Below are positions 48,298 to 57,863 of a stretch of DNA of 64,000 nt, one piece after another. Origin of the DNA: Cognaticolwellia mytili. Lineage in GTDB: Bacteria > Pseudomonadota > Gammaproteobacteria > Enterobacterales > Alteromonadaceae. The position numbers and the translations under genes are program-made. Within the stretch, counting starts at the first letter, position 1; each line of letters begins with the position of its first letter. The stretch covers positions 424,078 through 488,077 of the forward strand of contig NZ_NBOF01000004.1 in the NCBI RefSeq assembly GCF_002104475.1, read 5' to 3'. The notes below the pieces were generated by a model. That model had not been told where the DNA came from and searched no databases. It worked only from the letters and a program-made list of their open reading frames with translations.

Positions 48298-48702
48298 TTA
48301 TTTATCAATGGAAGCTAATGCGTCTTGGCAATTACTTTCCAAACCATTTAACTCGATCAATACGGCATTAATATCTTCTAATTGCTGGGTTAAATCATTT
48401 TTCTTATTGGCAATTAAATCCATTATGGTTTTTAACTGCGTTGCGCTTGACTTATCAGCGTCGTAAAGCTCAAATAAACGGCCAGTTTCTGCTAACGAAA
48501 AGCCGAGGCGTTTACCGCGTAGAATTAACTTTAGTCGAACTCTGTCTCTTTGGTTGTATATTCTTGTTTGTCCCTTGCGAGTAGGGAGTATCAACCCTTG
48601 GTCTTCATAAAAACGAATACTTCGAGTAGTGATGTCAAATTCTCGGGCTAATTCGCCAATCGAAAAGGTGACTTGATTCTTATCGCTCATTCTTGTGCTC
48701 AC
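48298..48702 (-). CDS. liuR: MerR-family regulator of leucine catabolism
   Basis: The 134-residue protein has a MerR winged helix-turn-helix (FSIGELAREFDITTRSIRFY, then YNQRDRVRLKLILRGKRLG) and a C-terminal coiled coil; no metal-binding Cys is present. LiuR represses the liu genes until branched acyl-CoAs appear (known from other proteobacteria). It is encoded 118 bases before liuA and in the same direction, probably as the first gene of the operon. A 16-bp palindrome lies 43 bases upstream. Confidence 0.92.
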   Translation of the reverse strand: MSTRMSDKNQVTFSIGELAREFDITTRSIRFYEDQGLILPTRKGQTRIYNQRDRVRLKLILRGKRLGFSLAETGRLFELYDADKSSATQLKTIMDLIANKKNDLTQQLEDINAVLIELNGLESNCQDALASIDK

Positions 48703-48745
48703 AGTTAACTCGCATTACTTTATCTGATGGTTACCTTACAGCAAG

Positions 48746-48761
48746 TTTACGTTAACGTAAA
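48746..48761. promoter_or_regulatory. LiuR operator candidate before liuR
   Basis: TTTACGTTAACGTAAA is a perfect 16-bp palindrome. It agrees with the TTTACGT-n2-ACGTAAA type of site reported for LiuR in gammaproteobacteria (from memory). Its place 43 bases before liuR fits autoregulation and control of the liu operon. Confidence 0.75.
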
Positions 48762-48937
48762 GTGTAAGTGTCTCGGAATGTAAATAGGATGTTATTGACA
48801 CTAATCAGCTGTTTTATTCTTCACAACTATTTTCCAAAATTATTGGCAATAACTGCATTTAAATATGAAAAGTTACTGTAAAGAATGATTGTCAATTTAG
48901 CCATTATTGGCATTTGTCAGACTAAAGAACCATAAAG

Positions 48938-48953
48938 TTTACGTTGGCGTAAA
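48938..48953. promoter_or_regulatory. LiuR operator candidate before the thiolase gene
   Basis: TTTACGTTGGCGTAAA matches the palindrome near liuR at 14 of 16 bases. It lies about 100 bases before the acetyl-CoA acetyltransferase start, which places that gene in the same regulon. Confidence 0.7.
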
Positions 48954-49055
48954 GGTAAATATGGGGTAATCTGTTGCGCAATTCTTATCGATTAATGTCT
49001 ATATTCAGTAGGTATTTGTCGAATAATGTCTAACAACACTTTATCGGAGAGCCTT

Positions 49056-50240
49056 ATGTCTACTCAAGATCCTATCGTTATTGTTGCTGCCAAACGTACC
49101 CCTATGGGTGGTTTTATGGGCGGTTTATCAGCAGTTAGTGCTACCACTTTAGGTGCAACTGCTATTCGTGGTGCAATGCAAGCGGCTAATTTATCAAATG
49201 ACCAGGTTGATGAAGTAATCATGGGCTGTGTACTTCCTGCTGGTTTGAAGCAAGCACCTGCACGTCAAGCCGCATTAGAAGCTGACTTAGACCTTGCAAC
49301 GGCATGTACAACCATTAACAAAGTATGTGGCTCAGGTATGAAAGCGGCAATGCAAGCACATGATGCTTTATTAGCCGATTCAATTGATGTTGCTATTGCT
49401 GGCGGCATGGAAAGTATGACTAATGCACCGCACTTATTACCTAAAGGGCGTTCAGGTATTAAAATGGGTCACGGTCAAGTACTTGATCACATGATGACTG
49501 ATGGTTTAGAAAATGCTTATGACGGTATTGCTATGGGTTGTTTTGCACAAGAAACAGCTGATGAATCAGCGTTTACACGTGAAGATATGGACGCTTACGC
49601 GATTCGCTCTTTAGCACGTGCGAATGCAGCCATTGCTGATGGCTCGTTTACCAATGAAATCACGCCAGTAACGATTAAATCTCGTCGCGGCGATTCAGTT
49701 TTTGATATTGATGAACAGCCAGGAAATGCACGTCCAGATAAAATTCCTAGCCTACGTCCAGCATTTAAAAAAGACGGTACGATTACAGCAGCTAACTCTA
49801 GTTCAATTTCTGATGGTGCAGCGGCACTTGTGATGATGAAATTATCGGAAGCACAAAAACGTGGTTTAACGCCATTATGTAAAATTGTTGCACATGCTAT
49901 GCATGCACAAAAACCAGCAGAGTTTACCGTTGCACCGGTTGGCGCTATGCAAAAAGTATTAGCAAAAGCTAATTGGACAACTGCAGATGTTGATTTATTT
50001 GAAATTAACGAAGCCTTTGCCATGGTAACAATGTTAGGAATTAAAGAATTAGATTTAGATGTAGCCAAAGTTAACGTTAATGGTGGCGCTTGTGCACTAG
50101 GTCACCCACTAGGTGCGAGTGGTGCTCGTATCATGGTGACATTAATTCATGCATTGAAAAACAAAGGCTTAAGTAAAGGTCTTGCTTCTTTATGTATTGG
50201 TGGTGGTGAAGCAACGGCTATTGCGGTTGAAATGATGTAA
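49056..50240 (+). CDS. Acetyl-CoA C-acetyltransferase (thiolase)
   Basis: It cleaves acetoacetyl-CoA to two acetyl-CoA, completing the route from leucine. The nucleophile Cys lies in NKVCGSGMKA (about 88), the His in GGACALGHPLGASGAR, and the second Cys in LCIGGGEATA. I use ATG 49056, with GGAGAG 6 bases before; an in-frame ATG at 49026 lacks a ribosome site. Leucine and ketone-body functions point to an AtoB-like enzyme. The product has 394 residues. An intrinsic terminator follows. Confidence 0.94.
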   Translation: MSTQDPIVIVAAKRTPMGGFMGGLSAVSATTLGATAIRGAMQAANLSNDQVDEVIMGCVLPAGLKQAPARQAALEADLDLATACTTINKVCGSGMKAAMQAHDALLADSIDVAIAGGMESMTNAPHLLPKGRSGIKMGHGQVLDHMMTDGLENAYDGIAMGCFAQETADESAFTREDMDAYAIRSLARANAAIADGSFTNEITPVTIKSRRGDSVFDIDEQPGNARPDKIPSLRPAFKKDGTITAANSSSISDGAAALVMMKLSEAQKRGLTPLCKIVAHAMHAQKPAEFTVAPVGAMQKVLAKANWTTADVDLFEINEAFAMVTMLGIKELDLDVAKVNVNGGACALGHPLGASGARIMVTLIHALKNKGLSKGLASLCIGGGEATAIAVEMM

Positions 50241-50281
50241 TTAGCTAAGCTTAACTCTGTATAGTTTAAGCTAAATTGCAT

Positions 50282-50307
50282 AAAGCCCACTTAAGGTGGG
50301 CTTTTTT
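50282..50307 (+). terminator. Intrinsic terminator after the thiolase gene
   Basis: AAAGCCCAC and GTGGGCTTT form a 9-bp stem around TTAAG, ending in a run of six T. It lies about 40 bases past the stop. Confidence 0.92.
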
Positions 50308-50468
50308 GATCTCTAAATAATATCTTTAAAGTATTTATTAACCTATGAATAAAAAGAAATACTTAGTAACATTAATATTATAAGTAAGTATTGAAACACT
50401 ATTCAAGTATTAGGTATAACTACTTTTAATTCCCTAAATTTAAAAATAAAACAATAAACAGGTAATTT

Positions 50469-51239
50469 ATGATTTTGAAAAATATTCAACCTATTGCATT
50501 TGGACTTGTAGCATTTGCTTTTACGCAGAATGTTTGGGCTGATAGCTTGACGGATTTACAGCAAGCATTAGTTAAGTTAAATGGCAGTGAACCCGTATCA
50601 GGTGTATTGAAGGTTTCTTTTTCTGAAACTAGAGGAGAAGGAAAAGATAAAAAGCTTAAAACAGGAGAAATACAATCGAGGCTTTCTGAAAGTCTCGATG
50701 GTTTAGATATTAGCTATTCGAAAGATGTGTTGGTAAAGATAGCTCAAGAAAATCGTATGAAATTGACTAATGAAGAAGCTGACACGCCAGCATTAAATGG
50801 AGCAGAAATATTATCAGCGTCATCTCTAATTCCGATTCTTTCATCGGCACAGAGCATCTTAGACTATATCGAACAAGGCGAGTTTGAAAGTGAAGAGAAA
50901 ATTGATTATCAGGGCAGTCAAATAAGAGTACTTGATTTCAAACTACCTTTAGAGAGCTTTATCGATGACAAAAAAATTAGAAGTTATGTCAGTAAGTTTG
51001 ATGGTAGTTATAAAGTTTTGATCAATGCTAAAGGTATTCCAATTGAAACTAGAATGAGCTATTCAGGCAAAGGCAGCGCTTACGTTTTTTTCTCAATGAA
51101 AGCAGAAAGTGAAATAACATCGCAATTTAAAACAAATGGAACTCGTTTAGTTAGAGTCAATAGAACTGTCGCGTCAAACTCATCATCTACCTTTAATGAT
51201 CGAACATATAACGGTAGTTGGTCGCTGACAATACAGTAA
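50469..51239 (+). CDS. Hypothetical exported protein
   Basis: The 256-residue protein starts with a signal peptide ending around VWA (residue 24). The mature part looks like a beta-rich periplasmic protein with charged Lys/Glu stretches; GEIQSRLSES and SYSGKGSAYVFFSMKAESE suggest lipid- or substrate-binding strands, but no family was recognised. There are no Cys in the mature chain. It stands alone, with a long A+T-rich leader and AGGTAATTT before the ATG. Confidence 0.7.
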   Translation: MILKNIQPIAFGLVAFAFTQNVWADSLTDLQQALVKLNGSEPVSGVLKVSFSETRGEGKDKKLKTGEIQSRLSESLDGLDISYSKDVLVKIAQENRMKLTNEEADTPALNGAEILSASSLIPILSSAQSILDYIEQGEFESEEKIDYQGSQIRVLDFKLPLESFIDDKKIRSYVSKFDGSYKVLINAKGIPIETRMSYSGKGSAYVFFSMKAESEITSQFKTNGTRLVRVNRTVASNSSSTFNDRTYNGSWSLTIQ

Positions 51240-51336
51240 GCGCATTTTTAAAATGCTCTTACTTTTTATGCCTTGATGGCACTGAAGCACGACAGTAACT
51301 GTTGAAATGTCATATTGTTATTTACAAGCATGATCA

Positions 51337-51345
51337 GGGGGGGGG
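51337..51345. repeat. Run of nine G in an intergenic gap
   Basis: Nine consecutive G lie in otherwise A+T-rich DNA between convergent genes. Such a tract is prone to slippage, or could be a sequencing artefact. It is outside any frame I accept. Confidence 0.9.
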
Positions 51346-51483
51346 AGTGGTCCGAGAGCATCTTATGAATATTTTGGCTTGTGCTTTAATAGGTACAAAG
51401 CAAAGTTAAAGAAAAATTTTGAATATAGTTAATGTAATCTTTAGTGGTTAAAACTACACTCTGTAGCATAATAACGATGCTAT

Positions 51484-53028
51484 TTAGACACAGTCATCAG
51501 GAAATTGCTCTCTAATAGCTAAAAATTCATCAAAATTATCAATGACAATATCAACAATTCTAGTTTCAAATTTTTTCTCTTTCTCATTGATTAAAAAAGT
51601 TCTAATTTCTTCATTAGACCACTTTTCTTTATAACAACGTTTAGAACCTAGTGCATCAAATACGTCTGCTACCGCCATTATACGAGCCTCTAATGGAATT
51701 TTTTCACCAACGAGCCCATCAGGATAGCCACTTCCATCCCAATTTTCATGGTGGTAATGTGCCAATCTAGCAGCTAATTTTGAAACACTAACATTTGACT
51801 TATTCAGTATTTCACCGCCAATTTGAGCATGAGATTGCATTATCTTCCAATCTTGCCCTTCAAGCTTTCCTGGCTTATGCAAGATTGCTTCAGGCACAGC
51901 TATTTTTCCTAAATCATGCAGTGGAGCTGCTAAACGTAGAGCATTAATATAGCTTTCTTCAAGTCCTAATTTTTGAGCTATTAGTTCACAAATAATAGCG
52001 ACACGTTTGACGTGTGCACCCGTTTCTTTGCTTCTCGCTTCTACAGCTTCACCAACAACAAAGAGTAACTCTCTTTGAGTTCTTTCTATTTCTTGCTGTT
52101 TAATTAAGCTCTCCAAAATTAAGGCAACGTTAGTCGCAAATAATTCAGCTAAGCTTGCTTTAAAATGTTCGTTGTCATCTTCAAACTCAATATAAAGTAC
52201 TGATGATGAATTCATTGAAGCTTTATAGTAGCCAACAAAACAAGAGTTATCGTTATAATGTTTTTTATCTAAAAATACTTGCTGTATTATTTTTTTTACT
52301 TTCAGATCTATATTAGACAGCTCCAAAGAGTCAGACTCACAAACGTATTTACCTGTGCAGGCAAGGATTGAACTGGTCGATACTTTAGCGAAGTCTGTTT
52401 GGGTTCTTGCGATATATAGAGCTGAGCTATCAACATTCATTAGGGTGAGTAAATGGTTTAATGCAGCTGAGCCAAAAGACTTAAGTTGATCCATTTTTAA
52501 CAGATCATGAGTGGCTTCAATCAGCTTTTTAAATGCATCAAGACTATGTTTAATTGTTATAATGTCGCGATATGCACGAATACTAGCGTACACGGTGGTA
52601 AGCATCTTATTGGCAGTCAGTTCTGTTTTTTCTTTATAATCATTTATGTCAAATTCTTTTATTACTTTAGCTTCTGGTGCACTACCTGGCTGGCCCGTTC
52701 GTAATACTAAACGGATAGCTTGATTTTTATGAACTTCCCTTATCCATTTCACTAGCTCTAAACCAGCGGAGTCAGTTTCCATTACGACATCGACAAACGC
52801 CATACAAAAGGTGTCATCATTTTGCAAAATAGATTTCGCTTCTGCACTACTATAAGCAGAAGTAATATCTAATTGCCGGTGTTCAATTTCAACACCAGAG
52901 AGTACCAATTTCGTGACTTGGTGCACTGACTCATCATCATCTATGATTAATATTCGCCATAGTTTTTGATTTTTATGATTAGTTTCAACCTCAGTCTCGT
53001 CTTCGTCTTTAAAAATAAATTCGTTCAT
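51484..53028 (-). CDS. Response regulator with DUF3369 and HD-GYP c-di-GMP phosphodiesterase
   Basis: It hydrolyses c-di-GMP. REC at about 25-150 (LIIDDDESVHQVTK, acceptor in AFVDVVMETDSAG) is followed by a GAF-like DUF3369 region (about 170-310) and an HD-GYP domain. HDLGKIAVP, LEGQDWKIMQSHAQIGGEIL and HHENWDGSGYPDGL give all metal-ligand and GYP residues. The length of 514 is normal for the REC-DUF3369-HD-GYP class. It counterbalances the two GGDEF proteins in the window. No kinase gene is adjacent. Confidence 0.95.
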   Translation of the reverse strand: MNEFIFKDEDETEVETNHKNQKLWRILIIDDDESVHQVTKLVLSGVEIEHRQLDITSAYSSAEAKSILQNDDTFCMAFVDVVMETDSAGLELVKWIREVHKNQAIRLVLRTGQPGSAPEAKVIKEFDINDYKEKTELTANKMLTTVYASIRAYRDIITIKHSLDAFKKLIEATHDLLKMDQLKSFGSAALNHLLTLMNVDSSALYIARTQTDFAKVSTSSILACTGKYVCESDSLELSNIDLKVKKIIQQVFLDKKHYNDNSCFVGYYKASMNSSSVLYIEFEDDNEHFKASLAELFATNVALILESLIKQQEIERTQRELLFVVGEAVEARSKETGAHVKRVAIICELIAQKLGLEESYINALRLAAPLHDLGKIAVPEAILHKPGKLEGQDWKIMQSHAQIGGEILNKSNVSVSKLAARLAHYHHENWDGSGYPDGLVGEKIPLEARIMAVADVFDALGSKRCYKEKWSNEEIRTFLINEKEKKFETRIVDIVIDNFDEFLAIREQFPDDCV

Positions 53029-53285
53029 ATTATTTTGATTGATTAGTTAAGTCTTATTATTCAGTGTAATACAGATAATAATAAACACTAGCAATGGCAT
53101 GAAAACAAAATAGTTTAAGTCAAATTTATAGCGTGAGATGTCATTTTTTTATCATAAAAATTTAATTAATCTGGCAAAATTAGCCGATAATAAAGCCCAA
53201 AGCATGATCGTTACTTGGTATTGAAGTTATTTGTAAAGGAGTGAAATTTGGTTAACTACCTTATAGGGAATTACCGCTAGCCATT

Positions 53286-54206
53286 CTATACTCTGCTTGT
53301 TCCATTATCGAAAAAAACATTGGAACTATGGCGAGAATCTCGATATTGCTTTGGGGAAATACCGACTAATTTTTTGAACAGTCGTGAAAAGTAATAGGGA
53401 TCGCTATAGCCAAGGCCGTTGGCAATGTCTTTTATCGCGATATCGCTATTATCTAGTTGTGAACAGGCATGCTGAATTTTCATATTAATAAAGTGTTGAA
53501 TAGGGGAACTATCTGTTAGCTCCTTAAATTTTTTCGCAAAGTGAAATTTTGATAACTGACTGTAGTGAGCTAAAGTGTCCAAACTCAGTTCTTGATGCAA
53601 ACTATTGCGCATTAAAGCCTCTACGGCTTCAAGGTCGAAACTTGAACTGTTGTTAAACATAGTTAGACGCAGTTGCAGCGCTAAAAAACTTAACGCTTGC
53701 TGTAATATATGTACAGCATGTATTACGTTGGTTGCGGTGTAACCCCGAGCGCCCAAAGCGAGTAAATGGTCAAAATCGCTGACAATATTATTCAATACAC
53801 CAGCATGAGCAACCCCCGCGTCCATTTTCATCAACAACCGCTCGGCAAAGTCTTGTGCTAAATCGCCAGTAAAGTTAATCCAATAAACTGTATTGTCAGC
53901 TACTTTGCTAGTATTACTAATTTTAAACGTAAAAGGTGTATTAGGATTAATAATAACAAGATCGCCACGTTCTATGCTTCTTATTTTACCTTGATAATTC
54001 AATTCACCCGAGCCAGATACACAGTAAATTAAGGTATGGCATTGGCTGTTGTCCTGCTGCAATTTATAGTTATTATTGGCTTGTGTCATCCCTAAAGAAA
54101 TAGGATACAAGCCGTCAGTTAAACGATGCTTTGATAGCTTCTTTAATAAGAATACCGGAATAAATAACCGGATGTCGGGTGATTTCTTCATGATGAAATT
54201 GGACAT
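53286..54206 (-). CDS. AraC-family transcriptional regulator
   Basis: The 306-residue protein has a cupin-like ligand domain (about 35-130: LIYCVSGSGELNYQGK, IERGDLVIINPNTPFTF) and a C-terminal double helix-turn-helix with LSKFHFAKKFKELTDSSPIQHF and IANGLGYSDPYYFSRLFKKL. It diverges from icmF across a 244-base gap that holds repeated TGGTCTAAT, so it is the likely regulator of that acyl-CoA operon (inference). The ligand is unknown. Confidence 0.92.
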   Translation of the reverse strand: MSNFIMKKSPDIRLFIPVFLLKKLSKHRLTDGLYPISLGMTQANNNYKLQQDNSQCHTLIYCVSGSGELNYQGKIRSIERGDLVIINPNTPFTFKISNTSKVADNTVYWINFTGDLAQDFAERLLMKMDAGVAHAGVLNNIVSDFDHLLALGARGYTATNVIHAVHILQQALSFLALQLRLTMFNNSSSFDLEAVEALMRNSLHQELSLDTLAHYSQLSKFHFAKKFKELTDSSPIQHFINMKIQHACSQLDNSDIAIKDIANGLGYSDPYYFSRLFKKLVGISPKQYRDSRHSSNVFFDNGTSRV

Positions 54207-54239
54207 ATTTCTCTAAAGTAATTGTTTAAGGCTACTTGG

Positions 54240-54312
54240 TGGTCTAATCACAATATAGTCCATCAAATTAACAATAAAATCAATGTTCATCATGTTTCTA
54301 GTGTGGTCTAAT
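54240..54312. promoter_or_regulatory. Direct repeats TGGTCTAAT in the araC-icmF gap
   Basis: TGGTCTAAT occurs at 54240-54248 and again at 54304-54312, 64 bases apart (about six helical turns). GTTTCTA is repeated at 54294 and 54324. Distant direct half-sites on one DNA face are typical for AraC-type loops. Confidence 0.45.
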
Positions 54313-54450
54313 TTTATCATTAGGTTTCTATTATCAATTTTTACGACTAAAACTAGTGCATTAGTAACTTGTTTATAGCGTCTATTTACAATTGTTCTGG
54401 TAAATATTGCTTCATAAAAAAGCAATTTTGACAAATTAAGAGAGTTTAAG

Positions 54451-57400
54451 ATGAATACTGAAAGATATCAGTTAAAAAATAAGATCCGTATCGTAACCGC
54501 GGCATCGCTATTTGATGGTCATGATGCAGCTATAAATATTATGCGTCGAATTTTGCAATCAAGTGGTGCAGAAGTTATTCATCTTGGTCATGACCGTAGC
54601 GTAGAAGAAGTAGTAAATACCGCTATTCAAGAAGACGCTAACGCTATTGCCATGACCTCATACCAAGGTGGTCATAACGAATATTTCAAATATATGTACG
54701 ACCTTTTAAAAGAACGTGGTTGTGAGCATATTCGTATTGTTGGCGGTGGTGGTGGTGTAATCCTGCCTGATGAAATTAAAATGCTGCAAGACTACGGGAT
54801 CACCCGTATTTACTCACCTGATGACGGCCGTGAACTTGGTTTGTTGGGTATGATTGATGACATGCTGGAGCGTTGTGACTTTAAAACTGGCGTAAATGTT
54901 AAAAAAGATGATGTTGCTAACCTGAAGAAAGGCATTCCATTACAAGATAAAAAACAAGCTATTGCCCGTTTAATATCAGCAGCAGAAAACGCACCTGAAG
55001 AAAACAAAGCAGCACTTGAGAAAATTCGTAAAATATCGGCGGTAAGTAAAACCCCTGTACTAGGTATTACCGGTACCGGTGGTGCGGGTAAATCTTCACT
55101 TGTTGATGAATTAATTCGCCGCTTTTTAATGGCAACAGATGATAGCAAAATAGCGATTGTTTCGGTTGACCCGTCAAAACGTAAAACTGGTGGCGCACTG
55201 CTTGGTGACCGTATTCGAATGAACGCGGTAAACAATGATCGTGTTTATATGCGTTCATTAGCAACTCGCCAATCAAACTTAGCGTTATCTGTTTATGTAA
55301 ATGACACCTTAGATATTCTAAAAGCGACAGATTTTGATCTGATCATTCTAGAAACTTCAGGTATTGGCCAATCAGACACAGAAATTGAAGAACATTCAGA
55401 TGTTTCTTTATATGTAATGACACCTGAATATGGCGCGGCTACTCAGCTAGAAAAAATCGATATGCTTGATTTTGCTGATATTATAGCACTAAACAAATTT
55501 GATAAACGTGGCGCGTTAGATGCGTTGCGTGACGTGAAAAAACAATATAAACGTAACCGTGGCATGTTTGAAGCTGGCGATGATGAAGTACCAGTATACG
55601 GTACTATTGCATCGCAATTTAATGACCGTGGCATGACCGAATTATACAATGCCGTGATCACTGAGTTGAATAACAAAGCAGGCTTAGTTGTTGGTGACGT
55701 GTTATCTGTTGACGGAACCTTAGCTAATAAGAGCAGTGTTATTCCCGGCGCGCGCATTCGTTATTTATCTGAAATTTCAGAAAATAACCGTGGCTATGAT
55801 GCTTGGGTAGAAAAACAAGCTAAAGTGGCACAGAAACTTTATGGTATTCATAAGGCGATTGAAACAGCGAAAGAAACTGACTCTGAAGCATCATCAGGTT
55901 TAGTGATGCAGTTGGAAGCCTTATATAGTCAAGTTGAATTAGATTTAGACCCGAAAAACAAACTATTAATTGAAGATTGGGCAACTAAAGTTCAGCGCTA
56001 TAAAAATCCTGAATTCAAGTTTAAAGTCCGTAACAAAGAGTTATCAATAGAAACCCATTCAGTATCGTTGTCAGGTAGTGACATTCCAAAAATTAGTATG
56101 CCTAAATACCAAGGTTGGGGCGATATTTTAAAATGGAATTTGCAAGAAAACGTACCCGGTGAATTCCCATACACTGCAGGTTTATTCCCGTTCAAACGAG
56201 AAGGTGAAGATCCAACACGTATGTTCGCAGGTGAAGGTGGCCCAGAACGTACTAACCGTCGTTTCCATTATGTGTCTAAAGGCATGCCAGCGAAACGCTT
56301 ATCAACAGCATTCGATTCAGTAACCTTATACGGTAATGATCCAGCCATACGTCCTGATATTTACGGTAAAATTGGTAATGCTGGCGTTTCTATTTGTTGT
56401 TTAGATGATGCCAAGAAACTTTATTCAGGTTTTGATTTAGCACATGCTATGACATCTGTTTCAATGACGATTAATGGCCCAGCGCCAATGTTACTAGGCT
56501 TTTTCTTAAACGCGGCAATTGATCAACAATGTGAGCGCTTTATCACTGAAAATGGCTTAGAAAAAGAAGTTAACGCGACCATTAAAAAGATTTATAAAGA
56601 CAAAGGTTGCGAACGCCCAAGTTACCAAGGTGAATTACCAGAAGGTAATGACGGCTTAGGTTTAATGCTTTTAGGTGTTACTGGTGATCAAGTATTGCCA
56701 CCAGCGGTTTATGAAGAAATTAAAGCCCGCACATTAACCTTAGTACGTGGTACGGTTCAAGCTGATATTCTTAAAGAAGACCAAGCGCAAAACACCTGTA
56801 TTTTCTCAACTGAATTTGCCCTTCGTTTAATGGGCGATGTACAAGAATACTTTATCGAAAAAGGTGTTCGTAACTTCTATTCAGTGTCTATTTCTGGTTA
56901 CCATATTGCAGAAGCAGGTGCTAACCCAATCACCCAATTAGCATTAACTTTAGCGAACGGCTTTACCTTTGTTGAGTACTACTTAAGCCGTGGCATGGAC
57001 ATCAATGAGTTTGGTCCTAACTTATCATTCTTCTTCTCAAATGGTATTGATCCAGAGTATGCGGTAATTGGCCGTGTTGCTCGTCGTATTTGGTCAAAAG
57101 CGATGAAGAATAAGTATGGCGCTAATGCGCGTGCGCAAATGTTGAAATATCATATCCAAACGTCTGGGCGCTCTTTGCATGCGCAGGAAATTGATTTCAA
57201 CGATATTCGTACTACGTTACAAGCACTTTACGCTATCAATGATAACTGTAATTCATTGCATACTAATGCCTATGATGAAGCGATCACCACGCCAACCGAA
57301 GACAGTGTGCGCCGTGCGATGGCAATTCAATTAATTATTAACCGTGAATTAGGTTTATCGAAAAATGAAAACCCAATTCAAGGTGCCTTCATTATTGAAG

Positions 57401-57846
57401 AACTCACTGATTTAGTTGAAGAAGCCGTATTAACGGAGTTTGACCGAATCAATGAGCGTGGTGGCGTACTTGGTGCAATGGAAACCATGTACCAACGTGG
57501 TAAAATTCAAGAAGAAAGTATGCACTACGAGCATTTGAAACACTCAGGTGAATTCCCAATTATTGGTGTTAATACCTTCTTAAGTTCAACGGGCTCACCA
57601 ACAGTTGTACCTGATGAAGTTATTCGTGCAACTGAGGAAGAAAAAACTTATCAAATTGATATGCTTGCTAGCTTAAATAAAGCTAATGAAGTTGAAGTGA
57701 AAGAATTATTAAAACGCTTACAAACAGCAGCAATAAATCATGAGAATATTTTCGAATTGATGATGGACGCTTGTAAGGTTTGTTCTTTAGGTCAAATTGT
57801 TAATTCACTATTTGACGCCGGTGGTCAATACCGCCGTAACATGTAA
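54451..57846 (+). CDS. icmF: Fused isobutyryl-CoA mutase IcmF
   Basis: IcmF interconverts isobutyryl-CoA and n-butyryl-CoA with adenosylcobalamin. Domain order: B12-binding (about 12-145, with [12 protein letters not shown]), MeaB-like G-protein chaperone ([17 protein letters not shown] near 206), linker, and mutase barrel from about 550. In the mutase the Arg that binds the malonyl carboxylate in methylmalonyl-CoA mutase is Gln (Gln780 in AQNTCIFS), and the active-site Tyr region reads [12 protein letters not shown]; both fit isobutyryl-CoA rather than methylmalonyl-CoA. The length of 1131 is typical. The next gene follows 17 bases later. Confidence 0.95.
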   Translation: MNTERYQLKNKIRIVTAASLFDGHDAAINIMRRILQSSGAEVIHLGHDRSVEEVVNTAIQEDANAIAMTSYQGGHNEYFKYMYDLLKERGCEHIRIVGGGGGVILPDEIKMLQDYGITRIYSPDDGRELGLLGMIDDMLERCDFKTGVNVKKDDVANLKKGIPLQDKKQAIARLISAAENAPEENKAALEKIRKISAVSKTPVLGITGTGGAGKSSLVDELIRRFLMATDDSKIAIVSVDPSKRKTGGALLGDRIRMNAVNNDRVYMRSLATRQSNLALSVYVNDTLDILKATDFDLIILETSGIGQSDTEIEEHSDVSLYVMTPEYGAATQLEKIDMLDFADIIALNKFDKRGALDALRDVKKQYKRNRGMFEAGDDEVPVYGTIASQFNDRGMTELYNAVITELNNKAGLVVGDVLSVDGTLANKSSVIPGARIRYLSEISENNRGYDAWVEKQAKVAQKLYGIHKAIETAKETDSEASSGLVMQLEALYSQVELDLDPKNKLLIEDWATKVQRYKNPEFKFKVRNKELSIETHSVSLSGSDIPKISMPKYQGWGDILKWNLQENVPGEFPYTAGLFPFKREGEDPTRMFAGEGGPERTNRRFHYVSKGMPAKRLSTAFDSVTLYGNDPAIRPDIYGKIGNAGVSICCLDDAKKLYSGFDLAHAMTSVSMTINGPAPMLLGFFLNAAIDQQCERFITENGLEKEVNATIKKIYKDKGCERPSYQGELPEGNDGLGLMLLGVTGDQVLPPAVYEEIKARTLTLVRGTVQADILKEDQAQNTCIFSTEFALRLMGDVQEYFIEKGVRNFYSVSISGYHIAEAGANPITQLALTLANGFTFVEYYLSRGMDINEFGPNLSFFFSNGIDPEYAVIGRVARRIWSKAMKNKYGANARAQMLKYHIQTSGRSLHAQEIDFNDIRTTLQALYAINDNCNSLHTNAYDEAITTPTEDSVRRAMAIQLIINRELGLSKNENPIQGAFIIEELTDLVEEAVLTEFDRINERGGVLGAMETMYQRGKIQEESMHYEHLKHSGEFPIIGVNTFLSSTGSPTVVPDEVIRATEEEKTYQIDMLASLNKANEVEVKELLKRLQTAAINHENIFELMMDACKVCSLGQIVNSLFDAGGQYRRNM

Positions 57847-57863
57847 GGGGATTAGTACTAACT

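Noticed and set aside
54213..54434. Minus-strand frame of 73 codons in the araC-icmF gap
   Set aside because: It occupies the divergent promoter region and carries the direct repeats; composition is not coding-like.
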